From Scenedesmus sp. ARA3 (Eukaryota > Chlorophyta > Chlorophyceae > Sphaeropleales > Scenedesmaceae), in NCBI GenBank assembly GCA_004335835.1, contig RWJK01000695.1, positions 1 to 13,429 of the forward strand: DNA of 13,429 nt, in the 5' to 3' direction. This document shows, in pieces, positions 1 to 10,239 of the stretch. The notes under the pieces were generated by a model that was given only the letters and a program-made list of their open reading frames with translations, made no database searches and was not told the origin of the DNA. The position numbers and the translations under genes are program-made. Position 1 is the stretch's first letter, and each line of letters starts with the position of its first letter.

Positions 1-231
1 CGGGGAGGCGCAGGGGCAGGCGCGTGGGGTGGGAGGAGCAGGCAGGGCATGGAAGCGAGGAGGGTTTAGGTGCACCGTGCGTAGACCATGCTGATTTGCA
101 TCAGTCCAGCACCAGGTGTTTGAGCATCTATTCGAGTCTCCTGCTGCTGCATGCAGCACGCATTGCTGGTGGCTGAACCCTCTGCTGCTGCCAAACCACT
201 GCCCAAGCAACCCACACATATTTAAACACAC

Positions 232-1322
232 CTGGATGTCCCCCAGGGCCGCCTTGAACATGCCCTGCTTCTCCAGCGCCTTGGCGCGGTGGCGCAGCGC
301 CTTGATGCTGCCCGGTGACACCTCCAGCGCGCCCCCACACTCCTTGACAGCCTCCTTGAGCCTGCGGGGGAGGGAGGTTCATTCAAGTTCAGGTGGAGGG
401 AAGCACAGGAACATGACAAACATGCATTAGGACAAACATGCATTGCGACACCGGCATTGCACATGAACAGGAGTCAGTGTTATATGCGACATGACCTTGG
501 GGCTGCATGTTCGCTACAAAATAAGCGGTAGAGCACAAGATGCAGGGCGGCAGACCATCAGGAGCAGGCCTTGGCACTGAGCGCACTGCATATGCATGCA
601 AAGCACCTGACATATGTCACAGGCCGTTGCTACGAACCATCAGAATGAAAAGTGCTGTGCCTAAGTCTGACGCAACAGCCACTGCTGCTGCAATGCATCC
701 CTTGCATAGGCACATCTGCTGTGGGCTGCACCATCGACCTGCTGCTGCCTGGGTTGACACAGTCAGCTGCTGTCCACTGAGCGCAAGAGCAGCGACAGCT
801 GCCTTGAACGCTGCTAGGTGTGTGCACTGTGCGATAGTTGCATGTCCTCTGAGCATGCTTGCAGCCCAGCAGGCTGCAGTCCACATACTGCCAGGCCCAG
901 CAGCAGGCCACCTCACTTGTTCTGGGCATAGAAGCAGGCTGCCTTGTTGCACAGCAGATCTGCGCGCTCAGTGGAGCCCTCTGGCAGAATCTTCAAGGCT
1001 GCATCGTACTGCTGGATGGCCTTAGCGTAGTCGCGCTGTGCGAACATCCTGTTGCCATCGTTCTTCAGGTCCAGGGCCTCCTTGGGCTGCAGCACACCAG
1101 GTGGGCCACGTCAACAACCGCCCAATACAATACTATTATGCTGTAGCAACGATGAAAATGCATAATGATGCCAATGGGCCAATGGCTGTCGCATGAATGT
1201 TGTAGCAGGTGTGCACACGCAATGTTGCCAAAGAGCGGCCACAGCGCGCCTGCTTCCGTCCTTACCGCAGCAGCAACCTCCGTAGGCTTTGAGGTGGGGC
1301 TCTTCGCTTTGCCTTTCGCCAT
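232..1322 (-). CDS. TPR co-chaperone-like protein, Phox/CLMP1 type (5' part; 3' end outside window)
   Basis: Three exons are visible: 1322-1266, 1086-917 and 361-232. They join in frame (phases 0, then 2/1) and give the first 119 residues. The start has a strong context (ccaccATGGCG). Intron 1 (1087-1265) runs gtaagg to ctgcag, intron 2 (362-916) gtgagg to ccgcag, and a third intron begins at 231 (gtgtg). After a short basic leader (MAKGKAKS), residues 20-119 are helical tetratricopeptide repeats. K27 and N31 (in LKNDGNRMF), N66 and K96 match the carboxylate-clamp positions that bind C-terminal EEVD tails of Hsp90/Hsp70; the fifth clamp position looks like H100 beside R101. The pattern resembles plant Phox proteins (TPR plus PB1, including CLUMPED CHLOROPLASTS 1), but a PB1 domain would lie beyond the left edge, so another TPR co-chaperone such as a TOC64/OEP61-like protein is possible. 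I see no other feature inside the 555-base second intron. Confidence 0.88.
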
Positions 1323-1655
1323 GGTGGGCTGATCACAAAGCAAGCAGGCACGGCCGACAGCAACAGTACAAGGCACGAATCTCTCCTTGCGTTCGATAAT
1401 CCCGAAGCGAATGTCGACGGGCCATTTGAAGGGTGCACAGTCTGTGATGGAGGTGCAGGTCTTCACAGCAGCAGCCAAGTAACACCTCACACTGACTCAG
1501 GACTGCCAAGGTGGCGAAGATCAGGCCTATCGCCTCTGAAAACGACAGGACGGCACAAACTCTGTCGTTTTGAGTTCGTTGATCAGTCCTGAACCGTGAC
1601 CGTGCTCCATTTTGCTTCCAGGCCAGTGGTACATGCACCCTGCTGAGAGACATCC
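1323..1655. promoter_or_regulatory. Divergent promoter region between the TPR gene and engB
   Basis: These 333 bases separate the start codons of two genes transcribed away from each other, so both 5' UTRs and promoters must fit here, unless engB starts at a later ATG. I see no convincing TATA box or other named element. Composition is more even in GC than the flanking exons, and CTG runs are fewer. Confidence 0.5.
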
Positions 1656-2164
1656 ATGCTGCCAGTTTCCTTGCATGCGATGCTGTGCACGCCCTCACTG
1701 CTGGCACGTGCGTGTGGCGTTGCTGGACAACAGCTGTGTTGCCATGATGGCAAGCTGGCAGCTTCAGTCTATCACAGCCTGCTGCTGCAGCAGGGCGCGA
1801 TGCTGCAGCGCATGCTGAGCTCCGATGCAGCCAACGCAGCAGCACCTACTGCCGCTGCTGCACAACAACCACAGCAACCAAACGCAGCAGATGCACCACT
1901 AGCAGCCCCTGCAGCAGCCCTCAACCCGCTGCAGCCATACATTCCACCTGGGCTGATTCTGCCCAAGGTGCCTGGCAGCAGCAGCACGGTGCGCAGCGCA
2001 GAGTTTGCGGCCGGCGCGTACAGCGGCGCACAGCTGCCGCCTGAGCGCTGGCCGGAGGTGGCTGTGGTGGGGCGCAGCAACGTGGGCAAGTCCAGCCTGA
2101 TCAACTGCCTGCTGGGCAGCAGCAGCCTGGCCAAGGTCTCCAAGCACCCAGGTGCGGCGCCAGC

Positions 2165-2197
<33 letters not shown>

Positions 2198-3369
2198 CAG
2201 TGCCGTCTTGCGCAGAAACTGAGCCGTCACAAGTATTTACTTCAGTGTTGCTTGAGATAAGGGCACTGTGAGCCGCCGCAACAGCAAATGTGGTCCCATA
2301 GGGAGGTGGACAGGTCTTTGCATACCCTGCACTGCTTGTGCACTGCGACATGGTGCCGCCTGCCCTGCCGCGCTGCAGGCAAGACGCAGTCCATCAACCA
2401 CTACCTGGTCAACCGAAACTGGTACCTGGTGGACTGCCCGGGATACGGTGAGCTGCTGCTGCTGCTGCGGCGGCGGCGGCTGCTGCTTTTGGCAGCATGA
2501 TGCCAGCACCACCAGTTGCTCTGTCAGCGCATGTCAAACAAGACACACGTACCAGCCTGCAGCACAGCAGTGCTGTTGCCTCAGCGCACGCCTGCTGCTG
2601 ACTGGCTGTGCTCGCTGCGGCTGCTGTGCTGCAGGCTACGCCAAGGTGTCGCAGGCTAAGCGCGCAGACTGGCACAGCATGACGCAGCAGTACTTCATGC
2701 GCAGGGGCACCCTGGTCGACATCCTGCTGCTGGTGGACGCCAGCCTGCCGCCAAAAGAAGCGGTGAGGCAGCGCAGCAGCAGCAGCAGCAGCAGCAGCAG
2801 AACGTGCTGACATTGCAGCAGGGAGAGCAAGACAGCAGATGTAGCCAGAGCACGGTGCTACAGGCTGGGACCTGATTGAACACTGACTCTGAACTATGCA
2901 GTTGCCATAGCAGCATGTGCCTTGAGCAGGAGCAGCAGGCCCAGCACTTGATGTTGACAGGCGGATGGCTGGCACGGTGCCACTTGATCATCTGTGCTGT
3001 GCAATCTTTGTGCAGGTGCTGATGTGTGTCATGCACTGCAGCAACGCCACCAGCAACCTGCAAACGTGAATCCATGTTGCGCCGCCGCTGCAGGACCTGG
3101 CTGGTGCTGAGTGGCTACTGCAGCGCAACCTGCCGCTGACTCTGGTCTTTACAAAGATTGACAAGGCCAAGCAGCAGCAGGCAGGGCCAGCCGGCAACAT
3201 CCTGGCCTTCAGGGCTGGCCTGCAGGCGGCAGGCCTGGCTGTGCCGGCACACTTTGCGACCAGCGCTGCCAAGAAGCTGGGGGCGCAGCAGCTGCTGCAG
3301 TACCTGGCGCAGCGGAGAGCACACGCAGCACAGCAGCAGCAGCAGCTGCTGCAGCACTCCATTTCATAG
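1656..3369 (+). CDS. engB: Ribosome-biogenesis GTP-binding protein EngB (YihA/YsxC), probably plastid-targeted
   Basis: Four exons, 1656-2151, 2379-2447, 2635-2762 and 3094-3369, join in frame to 322 residues ending at TAG. EngB is a TRAFAC GTPase needed for large-subunit assembly in bacteria; the plant homologue EMB2001 is plastid-targeted. All G motifs are visible: G1 GRSNVGKSS at 139-147, G2 in the KTQSINHY segment near 168, G3 DCPGYG at 184-189, G4 TKID at 251-254 (TKxD is normal in this family) and G5 TSAAKK near 287-292. The core begins near residue 115 (AEF...[10 protein letters not shown]). Residues 1-114 are an Ala/Gln/Pro-rich extension, consistent with a transit peptide plus linker and much longer than bacterial EngB, which is about 200 aa. 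The C-terminus ends in a Gln-rich tail (QQQQQLLQ at 311-318). Introns are gtgcgg, gtgagc and gtgagg, each ending in gcag. The exact start is uncertain: in-frame ATGs at 1680 and 1800 are alternatives. Confidence 0.94.
2774..2800 (+). repeat. (CAG)9 microsatellite in engB intron 3
   Basis: Nine perfect CAG units lie 11 bases after the intron 3 donor. A related interrupted GCT/CTG run occupies about 2164-2197 in intron 1, and more CTG/CGG units lie just after the intron 2 donor (about 2451-2480). CAG units in the last exon encode the protein's Gln tail. Confidence 0.95.
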
Positions 3370-3807
3370 TGCAGACACCAAGCGAAGCAGTGCCTGCAAG
3401 AGGCACCAGCAACTCGTATCGTAGGCGGGTGTAGGCTACACAGCACAGCAGTGTGTGCATTCCAGGACGATACTCCATTGGCATCGTGTCAAACTGGGAA
3501 GAATGTCAGGTGAATTTGAGAGAGGATAGTTACATGTGGGTCCTGGCACCATCTTGGATGGTATGAGCCACAACAGGTTGAACACACAGGTCTGAGACCA
3601 GAAAAGGAGAGTGAGCACCGTAAAACACACTGCACACCCTTGAGCACCAAATCTCTCAAACAGAATTGATACGAGACACATCTTGCCGTTCATAGGGTTC
3701 CGTTGCAGCCCTGCAGCATGCCTCGGTTGCTGTGAGTCAAGTGCTGAGGCTTTTCATGGGCACCTATAGTCTGACAGCAAGGCCTAAACCACTGTGCATC
3801 CTGCTGT

Positions 3808-3812
3808 TGTAA
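3808..3812 (+). terminator. Candidate TGTAA polyadenylation signal for engB
   Basis: This is the first TGTAA on the plus strand after the engB stop, 439 bases downstream. TGTAA is the usual signal in chlorophycean algae. The assignment rests on position only; further TGTAA copies lie near 4281 and 4346. Confidence 0.35.
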
Positions 3813-4449
3813 GCACCAGCTCCTTCTTCTTTCTGTATGAACCTGTAGTTCCTAGTAAATCACATTCAACCCCCCCCCCCCTCCCCTCAGCCTCCCATGC
3901 AGCTTCAGAGATTTGACCTAAGGCGTACATGCCGCCGGTGTACGTGTGCAGGCTGCCACCAGCAGGGGGCATGGAGCGTGCCGCTGGCTTAAGGGTCAAG
4001 GGCGGCCCTGGTTCCAGCAGCGATGCCTTAGGCCACGGTTGCGTTGCCACAACTGAAAGTGCACTTAAACACACTGCACTGTTTACTGCACGACATTGCA
4101 GAATGGTAGCTGCCGGCATGGCTGTTGCGTGTGGCTTAGGACTAGCCAAGGGAAGAGTTGCAGAGGACACATGACTGTTTCTTTACCTGGTGTCTGCTGG
4201 ACGCCCCAGAGTCGACATAAATGTTGATATAATTGGTATTGGCAGTGCCGTAGCATATTGATCCTTGTGTTGCCTTAAGTATGTAAAGGGTGAGTTTAAG
4301 TATGTGTGGCTCTCTGGGAGTGTATGCGGCACGGGGTAGAGTAGTATGTAAATCAATCAGCGCGGTGCTAGTGGCACAGATGCACCGTTGCTGAAGCCCA
4401 GCAACTCCGTGCTTCGCATCAACGGCGGTAGCATCACACTGTACTGCAG

Positions 4450-4454
4450 TTTAC
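4450..4454 (-). terminator. Candidate TGTAA polyadenylation signal for the CBS gene
   Basis: TTACA on the plus strand reads TGTAA on the minus strand. It is the first such site after the CBS stop codon, about 680 bases away. That implies a long but plausible algal 3' UTR. Confidence 0.3.
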
Positions 4455-5132
4455 ACAGCCGTTGTATCAGAGGGCAGGTCCTGCTGTGGATGTTATCAAA
4501 ACAAATTTAGACACTCACCGAGTCCTGAGGACTACAGTGAATGCAGCAACAAGCAGGGCACACAGCAGGATGTCTCAATCGGCTGACGTAGCCATGGTTG
4601 CTTCTGCAGCAACATCAACCATTTGCCAAGATCGGACGAACATCAATGCCGTATACAGTGAGTACCACAGTGGGCCACCACACCTGTGCAATTCCATGGA
4701 TGTTGATGAGGAAGGTGTCCGTGGCTGTCAACCGCCTGCTCAGCCCATCTGCACCAACTGCACGCAACAGTGGCAGCAGGTTAGACTTGGTAAGCACCTA
4801 AGCAGCATCACATATTTAAAAGTAGCTACTTGTACATAACAACGCAAGGCAGCCCAGGGCCCCAGCACACCACCAAGTCACCCATGCCATAGTGCATGGT
4901 CAGCATACAAGCAAGCAAAGGGCAAACAGCCAGCACACCGCGGTGCATGCAGCCGCTTGTACAAGCTGCTGAGCAGCATGGCACCATACCAGTGCTTCAA
5001 CAAAGTACCGTAAACATACAAATTCTGCTGGTGCAGCAGCTCTGGACAAATCCCCATCGTAACGCAGAGCCAATCACACCCAGCACGGCCTCGACGGTGT
5101 CCTGCAGCCGCCTGACTTCACGCCTGCTGCTG

Positions 5133-6734
5133 TCAGTGGCCCGCCTCCAGAGCCGTGAAGATGTCGGTGCGCGTGACCATGCCGATGACCTGAGCCTGGG
5201 AGTCCACCACGGGGATGCGGTGCACCTTGTGCTTCAGCATCAGCGCGGCAGCGTCTGCAGGCAGGGCGACACGTGGCAGGTCAGAAGCAGTGCAGCAGGG
5301 TACAAGCACAGGCTTGCAGGAAGAGGGGCAAGAGGTGCTAGGGGCTCACAGCGGGCACAAAACCAACTCCTGGTGGGCAGACAGGCTCTGCTGTGCTTCT
5401 GCTGTAGTTCGTGCAGAGCTGCCACTGGTGAGCAGTCGGCAAGCTGACCAGCAATTGCAACTCACCCCTGACTGTGGCGTCGGCCTTGCAGGCCACTGGA
5501 GGTGATGACATCACCTCACGAACAGTGGTCTGCAGCAACAGCAGCAGAAGCAGCAACAGCGCAAGTGTCAGTGAGAAGCACACACCACGAAACCACATCA
5601 TTCAGAAACCAGCAGGGTGCACACTGTGCTGGGAATCACACTGCTACTGTGGTGCAGCTGCGGCAACCCTGTTTCATGACACCCTAGTGGCGCTGCTCAC
5701 CCCTTCCCGGTCCAGGTCCTTGCGCGACACCACGCCGATGAGCCGCTTCTCGCCGTCCACCACGCACACCCCCGACACCTTCTTGAAGGTGTTGCTCAGC
5801 TGCTCCAGCGCAATGCCCTCGGTCACGCAGATGATCTGGCGGCTCATCACCTCCTCAAGCCTGGAGCCCTCCTGCGCCTGGCAGTGGCAGGGAGGGAGGG
5901 AGAGTGCAGGGGAAAACACAGGAGATGTCAGTGGTGTACAGAGCACGATGAAGCAGGTGACAGGTGGCGGAATAGTATGCAGTTGAGAGCTGAATGCTGC
6001 CAACAGCAGGTGCGGGTAGGGCTGCGTGTGCTGCACTACTGACTGGCCTGGCAGGGCAGGGAGAGAAAGGAAGCCGATGGCAGGGCCCTGGCCATGGCCA
6101 TGGTGTGCAGCCTGATACCACACCACCATCAACCATGTACATTGTGCGGCTGGATCACAGGCTCATAGGTTGAGCTGGTCCACTGCTGACCTGGTTCTTC
6201 AGCACATGCTTCTGGAAGTACTCGCTGACATCCTGCAAGCAAAGCACAGCAGACCAAGGGTCAGGGATACCACTGTGCTGGCAAAGACTGCAACTGCTGC
6301 AACAGCACCTGTGACAGCTGCTGAGTATTGTGGTTTCCTGATCGCGCGAGTGCACCACCCGGTGCAGATGCTGCTGCTGGTGCTCCTGCTGTTGTTGCTC
6401 TGGTGTTGCTGCTAGTGCTGCTGCTGCAAATGGTTCAGCTGCTTCCTCTACCGTTCAGCTTGCCGTTTGATAAACGTTGTGTTGTACAGAAGCTGGCATT
6501 TATTCCTGAACTGGCATGAGGTCCCAGGCTGCTGCACATCCTGCTGTGTCTCACCTCCAGGCTGGGCATCCGCCACTGCATGGGCCAGCCATCTGTGGAC
6601 AAGACAGATGACTTGACGTGAACTGCCACAAGCCGAGGGCGTGCTAGACGTGATGGGCGCACAGCTGCTGTGAATCTGCGCTTACCATCCTGGCAAGCCA
6701 GCTTTTGCTGTGCATTGCAAGTGAGTGCAGCCAT
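5133..6734 (-). CDS. Tandem CBS-domain protein, probably plastid-targeted
   Basis: Five exons, 6734-6555, 6232-6191, 5871-5701, 5529-5466 and 5254-5133, join in frame to 192 residues ending at TGA. CBS pairs usually bind adenine nucleotides or SAM and regulate a partner; plant CBSX1/2 act on plastid thioredoxins, but I cannot say this is the same subgroup. CBS1 spans about 79-130 (VMSRQIICVTEG to GVVSRKDL) and CBS2 about 134-188 (VREVMSSPP to GMVTRTDI). Each keeps the ribose-contacting S/T-x-x-D motif: S123/D126 and T180/D183. There is no catalytic domain. Residues 1-47 are rich in Arg, Ala and Ser with few acids (KRR, RPSRLARPR, VAVHVKSS), like a chloroplast transit peptide. The start MAALT has a good context (caaATGG). 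An in-frame ATG at 6851 would add 39 residues, but the sequence there looks like UTR. Introns are 322, 319, 171 and 211 bases. Exon 1 also holds an in-frame potential 93-base intron (see findings). Confidence 0.9.
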
Positions 6735-7811
6735 TTGTGCAGGTGAACAACAGCGAGTACTGCAGAAGCTACGAGTAAGATACCAGCTGAGAGTCTGATC
6801 GGAATTCAAGTAAATTCGGATACATAAACGTGTAAGAAGTGCAATGAGCATGCGGTCGTGTTGTCATATGTCATCCCGCCGCATGGAGTCAGGGGCACGT
6901 TGAGACCTCGTGATGCGGACTGGGTCTTGGAACGCTCACCTTGCCGCTCTAAATCCATCATACTTGCTTAGTAAGATCAGCAGTTGCCTTTCGGTATGTT
7001 TTGTTCCAGCAGAGCCTGCCTGCAGGATGACGGAAGCTTGCCTGTAACCGTGACTACCTGCACCTGCGACATCTTCGACCCCATGAACGCATTGGCTGCG
7101 CAATCGCGCTGTTATGGCGATCAAAGACACGTAGTAACTGATTATTCAGAAGTATCTGGTTTTTGACCAAGGTAAGCTTGCAGACAGGCACAAAGTTTGA
7201 AAGAGTTGACCTTCTGCTGACTGGGCAACTCACAACACCCTCAACGCAATGCGCTTCAACTTGTAACAAATCAGAACATAAACTCCTTCCTATCTTGGTT
7301 GATGTTATGCTACTTCGGTAAGTTTGCTGAAAAGAGAGTGAGGCAAACTGATGTTTGGACGGTAGATGGGACAGAGCTGAGGCGCAGCTGCTGCGGCATG
7401 CCCGGGCTTGTTTCTTGGGTTAGGGATTAGCAGGCAGTTGCTCCTTGTCGCTGAATGCTCCACGAACCGTTTCATGAGTATCATCAGCACACTTTTTGCG
7501 GTGGTGGCAAGATAACCATGCCTGTGAACTGGAACATTGCCGGTGACAGAGAATCTGAAGCAGCACTGGTATGTCGCGACTTGGCCAACTGCACACCAAG
7601 CTCAATAAGCAGCCGAGGGCATGCAAGAAAGCTGTTTGTTTTGCGAGCACCGATCGCATTGAAGCACCTGCTGTTTGCTCGGCACCAGCCAAACTGAAGA
7701 CAGCAACTCTGCTTCACGCCGCGTAAACAGTTGACAATTGTCTTGAATTTCACCTACATTGATCAAATATATTGGGATCTTTCATCAAAGGCTGCCACTT
7801 GCCACTTCACC
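6735..7811. promoter_or_regulatory. Divergent spacer with promoters of the CBS gene and trpD
   Basis: Two genes start outward from this 1,077-base stretch. It is less GC-rich than the exons and carries no recognisable coding sequence. Consensus-like donors occur at about 7171 (AAG|GTAAGC) and 7319 (CG|GTAAGT), so a 5' UTR intron for trpD is possible, though I could not pick a matching acceptor. No TATA box stands out. Confidence 0.45.
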
Positions 7812-9864
7812 ATGCTCGCCGGGCAGCAGCAGCGTGTTCGGGCGCATGCAGGGGCCAGTAGGCCTTGCAGCATTAACGTGACACCCAGAAGTGTAAGCAG
7901 CAGTTCACGGCCTCGCCATCAGCTGCAGCAATGTTCTGCTGCTGCTCCCCTGAGGGACGTTCTGGAACTGCTCATCAGCAGGCAGGACATCAGCGAGCAG
8001 CAGGCGCAGGACACCATGCATGGCATCCTGCAGGACTTCTCCCCGGAGCAGGCAGCAGCCTTCCTGGTGCTGCTGCGCGCCAAGGGCGAGACTCCTGCAG
8101 AGGTGGCAGGCCTGGCCAAGGCGCTGCTGGCTGATTCGCTGCAGGTGCAGCACGACCACCGCGTGGTGGACATTGTGGGCACAGGGGGCGACGGCATCGG
8201 CAGCGTCAACATCAGCACCGGCGCATGCGTCATCGCAGCAGCAGCAGGCGCGTACGTGGCCAAGCACGGCAACAGGTCTGTGTCCAGCCTGTGCGGCAGC
8301 GCAGACGTGCTTGAAGCACTGGGCGTGGCCATAGACCTGGGCCCGCCAGGCGTGCAGCGCTGCATTGATGAGGCGGGCGTGGGCTTCATGTACGCGCCGC
8401 GCTACCACCCGGCCATGAAGCGCATCAGGGGGGTGCGCTCCAAGCTGAAGATCCGCACCATCTTCAACATCCTGGTGCGCGGCAGGGGGGACAGCAATTG
8501 GTGTGGGCTGGGATGGCTTGCAGGAAGGTGGTGATGCATCAAATCATGCAATGCAGGCTAGTACTCATGCTGCTTCAGTACAGCAGGCCGTGGCAGTTAC
8601 GTGTGACTGGCTTGGGCAGTTCCTGCAAGTTGGCAGCTGGCCACAAGTGCTGGAGGGAAGCATGAGTGTTTAGGTATAAGGCAGCAGGGTGCAGGTGCCT
8701 GCTGTTTGAGGAGCTCTGCAGCACCAGCAGTGCCTTGTGATGGAACAAGCAGTCAACGCGCATCTACATGGCATGCCAGGAATGCTACATGCAGCTGTAG
8801 GTTGCAACCATGTTGCACACGCAGATGGGAATATGCTTGCACACCACAGGGACACCATCGTTGGCACTGTGCTGCCAGCTCATCGCTGCAGCCATCACCA
8901 CCTTGCAGCTTTCACTTGATGATCTTCATCTCCCCTGCACCTCCCCTCCTGTTCTGCACAGCTGTGCATGTCCCCTCCTCACTGCCGCCCTGCCTCACCT
9001 CCCTGCCCTGTCCCGTGTGCACTGCTTGCCACCGCTCCACCCGCAGGGCCCCATGCTCAACCCCGCCAACGCCTCATTCGGGCTGGTGGGCGTGTACAGC
9101 CCCGACATCAGCGAGCTCATGGGCGAGAGCCTCATGCGCCTGGGCATGCAGCATGCGCTGGTGGTGCACTCCTGCGGCCTGGACGAGCTCACCCCCATGG
9201 GGCCAGCAGGTGCGGCTGCAGCTGCAGGGACAGCAGCTGCAAGCACAGGCAGCTGCTTGTGGTTACTTATTTCCTGCAGTTCCCAGCAGCTGTGTGTCTG
9301 GCAGCAGTCTTGCGCAGGCGTAGTGGACAGTCAACTGTTAATTGTTGCAGGCACATGCGTCTCACCGTAAACATGCAGCCTGGACAACCACCTACACACC
9401 TGCATGAGGCGGCATGCACCACACTGAAGCACAACCAAACCCACTGCTGCCACCGCCGCCTGCCCCCTGTGCTGCTCTTATCTTCCTTATTCACCGCAGA
9501 CGTGGTGGAGATCTCGCCCAACGCGCCGCTCAAGCGCTACAGCCTGGACCCCAAGGACGTGGGCATCCCGCGCTGCGAGGTGGCTGACCTGGCGGGCGGC
9601 GACGCAGCGCTCAACGCACGCATCCTGCGCGATGTGTTTGGCGGCACGCGCGGCGCTGTGGCTGACGCGCTGAACCTCAATGCTGGCTATGCCCTGGCTG
9701 CTGCCAAGGTGGTGCCTAGCCCCATTGAGGGCGTGGCGCTGGCGCAGGAGGTGCAGCGCGCAGGCAAGGCTGCTGGCACGCTGGACAAGTGGATTGCTGT
9801 GAGCCAGGAGGCGCTGCAGCAGGAGCAGCGGGCTGCGCAGCAGCTGACTACGGCAGCTGCTTGA
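7812..9864 (+). CDS. trpD: Anthranilate phosphoribosyltransferase, plastid precursor
   Basis: Three exons, 7812-8474, 9047-9209 and 9500-9864, join in frame to 396 residues ending at TGA. The enzyme transfers phosphoribose from PRPP to anthranilate, the second step of tryptophan synthesis after chorismate; in plants and algae it is plastidic. Visible motifs are GTGGDG at 123-128 (PRPP loop), NIST at 133-136, KHGNRS at 151-156, HPAMK at 199-203, RTIFNIL-GPMLNPA across the first splice junction (215-228) and the Mg-binding pair D267/E268 in GLDELTP. The segment with SLDPKDVGIPRC and GTLDKWI is close to plant PAT1 as I remember it. Residues 1 to about 45 are Ser/Arg/Gln-rich with almost no acids, fitting a transit peptide. 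The start at 7812 has a caccATG context; an in-frame ATG at 7731 would add 27 acidic/aromatic residues unlike a transit peptide. Introns (572 and 290 bases) use gtgcgc and gtgcgg donors, with pyrimidine-rich acceptors ending ccgcag. I see no other feature in them. Confidence 0.97.
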
Positions 9865-10200
9865 GCTGCAGGGCGTGTCGTGGGTTATCGGGTGTGCTTC
9901 GAGTACTTGAAGCATCAGCAGTCTAGCTGCTGTTCCGAGCTCCGAGCGCGAGGTGTGGCACTGCTGGTGGTGAGGAGGGCATGCCCTGCTGCGTGTGTCA
10001 GAGGATAGATTGAAGAAGTGTGCTGTGGATGCGCTGATCATCAAGCGGATATAATGGCACTGCATTGTCTGTCGAGATATGCGGCACCTCTTTTTGCACT
10101 CTGGCATTTTCTTTATGCAACCCTGTGCAATCAGCAGAGCCAGTGGGCTGGGCATGTGGGGCGCATGATGGCTGGCTGGCCTCCGAGCAGGCCGACCAGC

Positions 10201-10239
10201 GGCTGTACCAGTGGGTGTGCTCTTGGCTGTACCAGTGGG
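10201..10239 (+). repeat. 15-base direct repeat, two copies 24 bases apart
   Basis: GGCTGTACCAGTGGG occurs exactly at 10201-10215 and again at 10225-10239. Only two copies are seen. It lies in the probable trpD 3' UTR. Confidence 0.9.

Larger units (their letters stand above)
3370..5132. other. Convergent intergenic spacer and 3' UTRs, no supportable gene
   Basis: This stretch lies between the engB stop (plus) and the CBS stop (minus), so it should hold both 3' UTRs. Several open frames occur (for example 4462-4839 plus and 3784-4170 minus), but none has a recognisable domain, neighbouring splice structure or the GC-rich third positions of the real exons. A C12 homopolymer sits at 3870-3881. 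A short TTAAGTATGT direct repeat lies near 4273 and 4294. Confidence 0.6.

Noticed and set aside
2164..2800. CTG/CAG runs considered as a CRISPR array or tandem gene repeat
   Set aside because: They are simple trinucleotide tracts inside spliceosomal introns, with no spacers or repeat-spacer periodicity.
3784..4174. Overlapping open frames on both strands (128 aa minus, 81 aa plus) in the convergent spacer
   Set aside because: Neither has a known motif, exon-like third-position bias or splice context. A GC-rich patch opens frames on both strands at once, which is typical of chance.
4462..4839. 125-residue open frame on the plus strand downstream of the CBS gene
   Set aside because: Composition is flat, no domain is visible (a lone CTNC is not enough), and it lies in the expected antisense 3' UTR of the CBS gene.
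6734..6851. Upstream in-frame start for the CBS protein at 6851
   Set aside because: The added 39 residues come from AT-richer, UTR-like sequence, while the start at 6734 has a better context and leads directly into a transit-peptide-like stretch.
7484..7753. 89-residue minus-strand frame upstream of trpD
   Set aside because: It lies in the divergent promoter region, shows no domain or conserved-looking pattern, and overlaps other frames of similar length.
8706..9370. Long frames across trpD intron 1 and exon 2 in other phases (for example 8706-9323 and 8810-9370)
   Set aside because: They are shadows. The frame with TrpD motifs is fixed by the RTIFNIL-GPMLNPA junction, and the extra sequence comes from the pyrimidine-rich intron.
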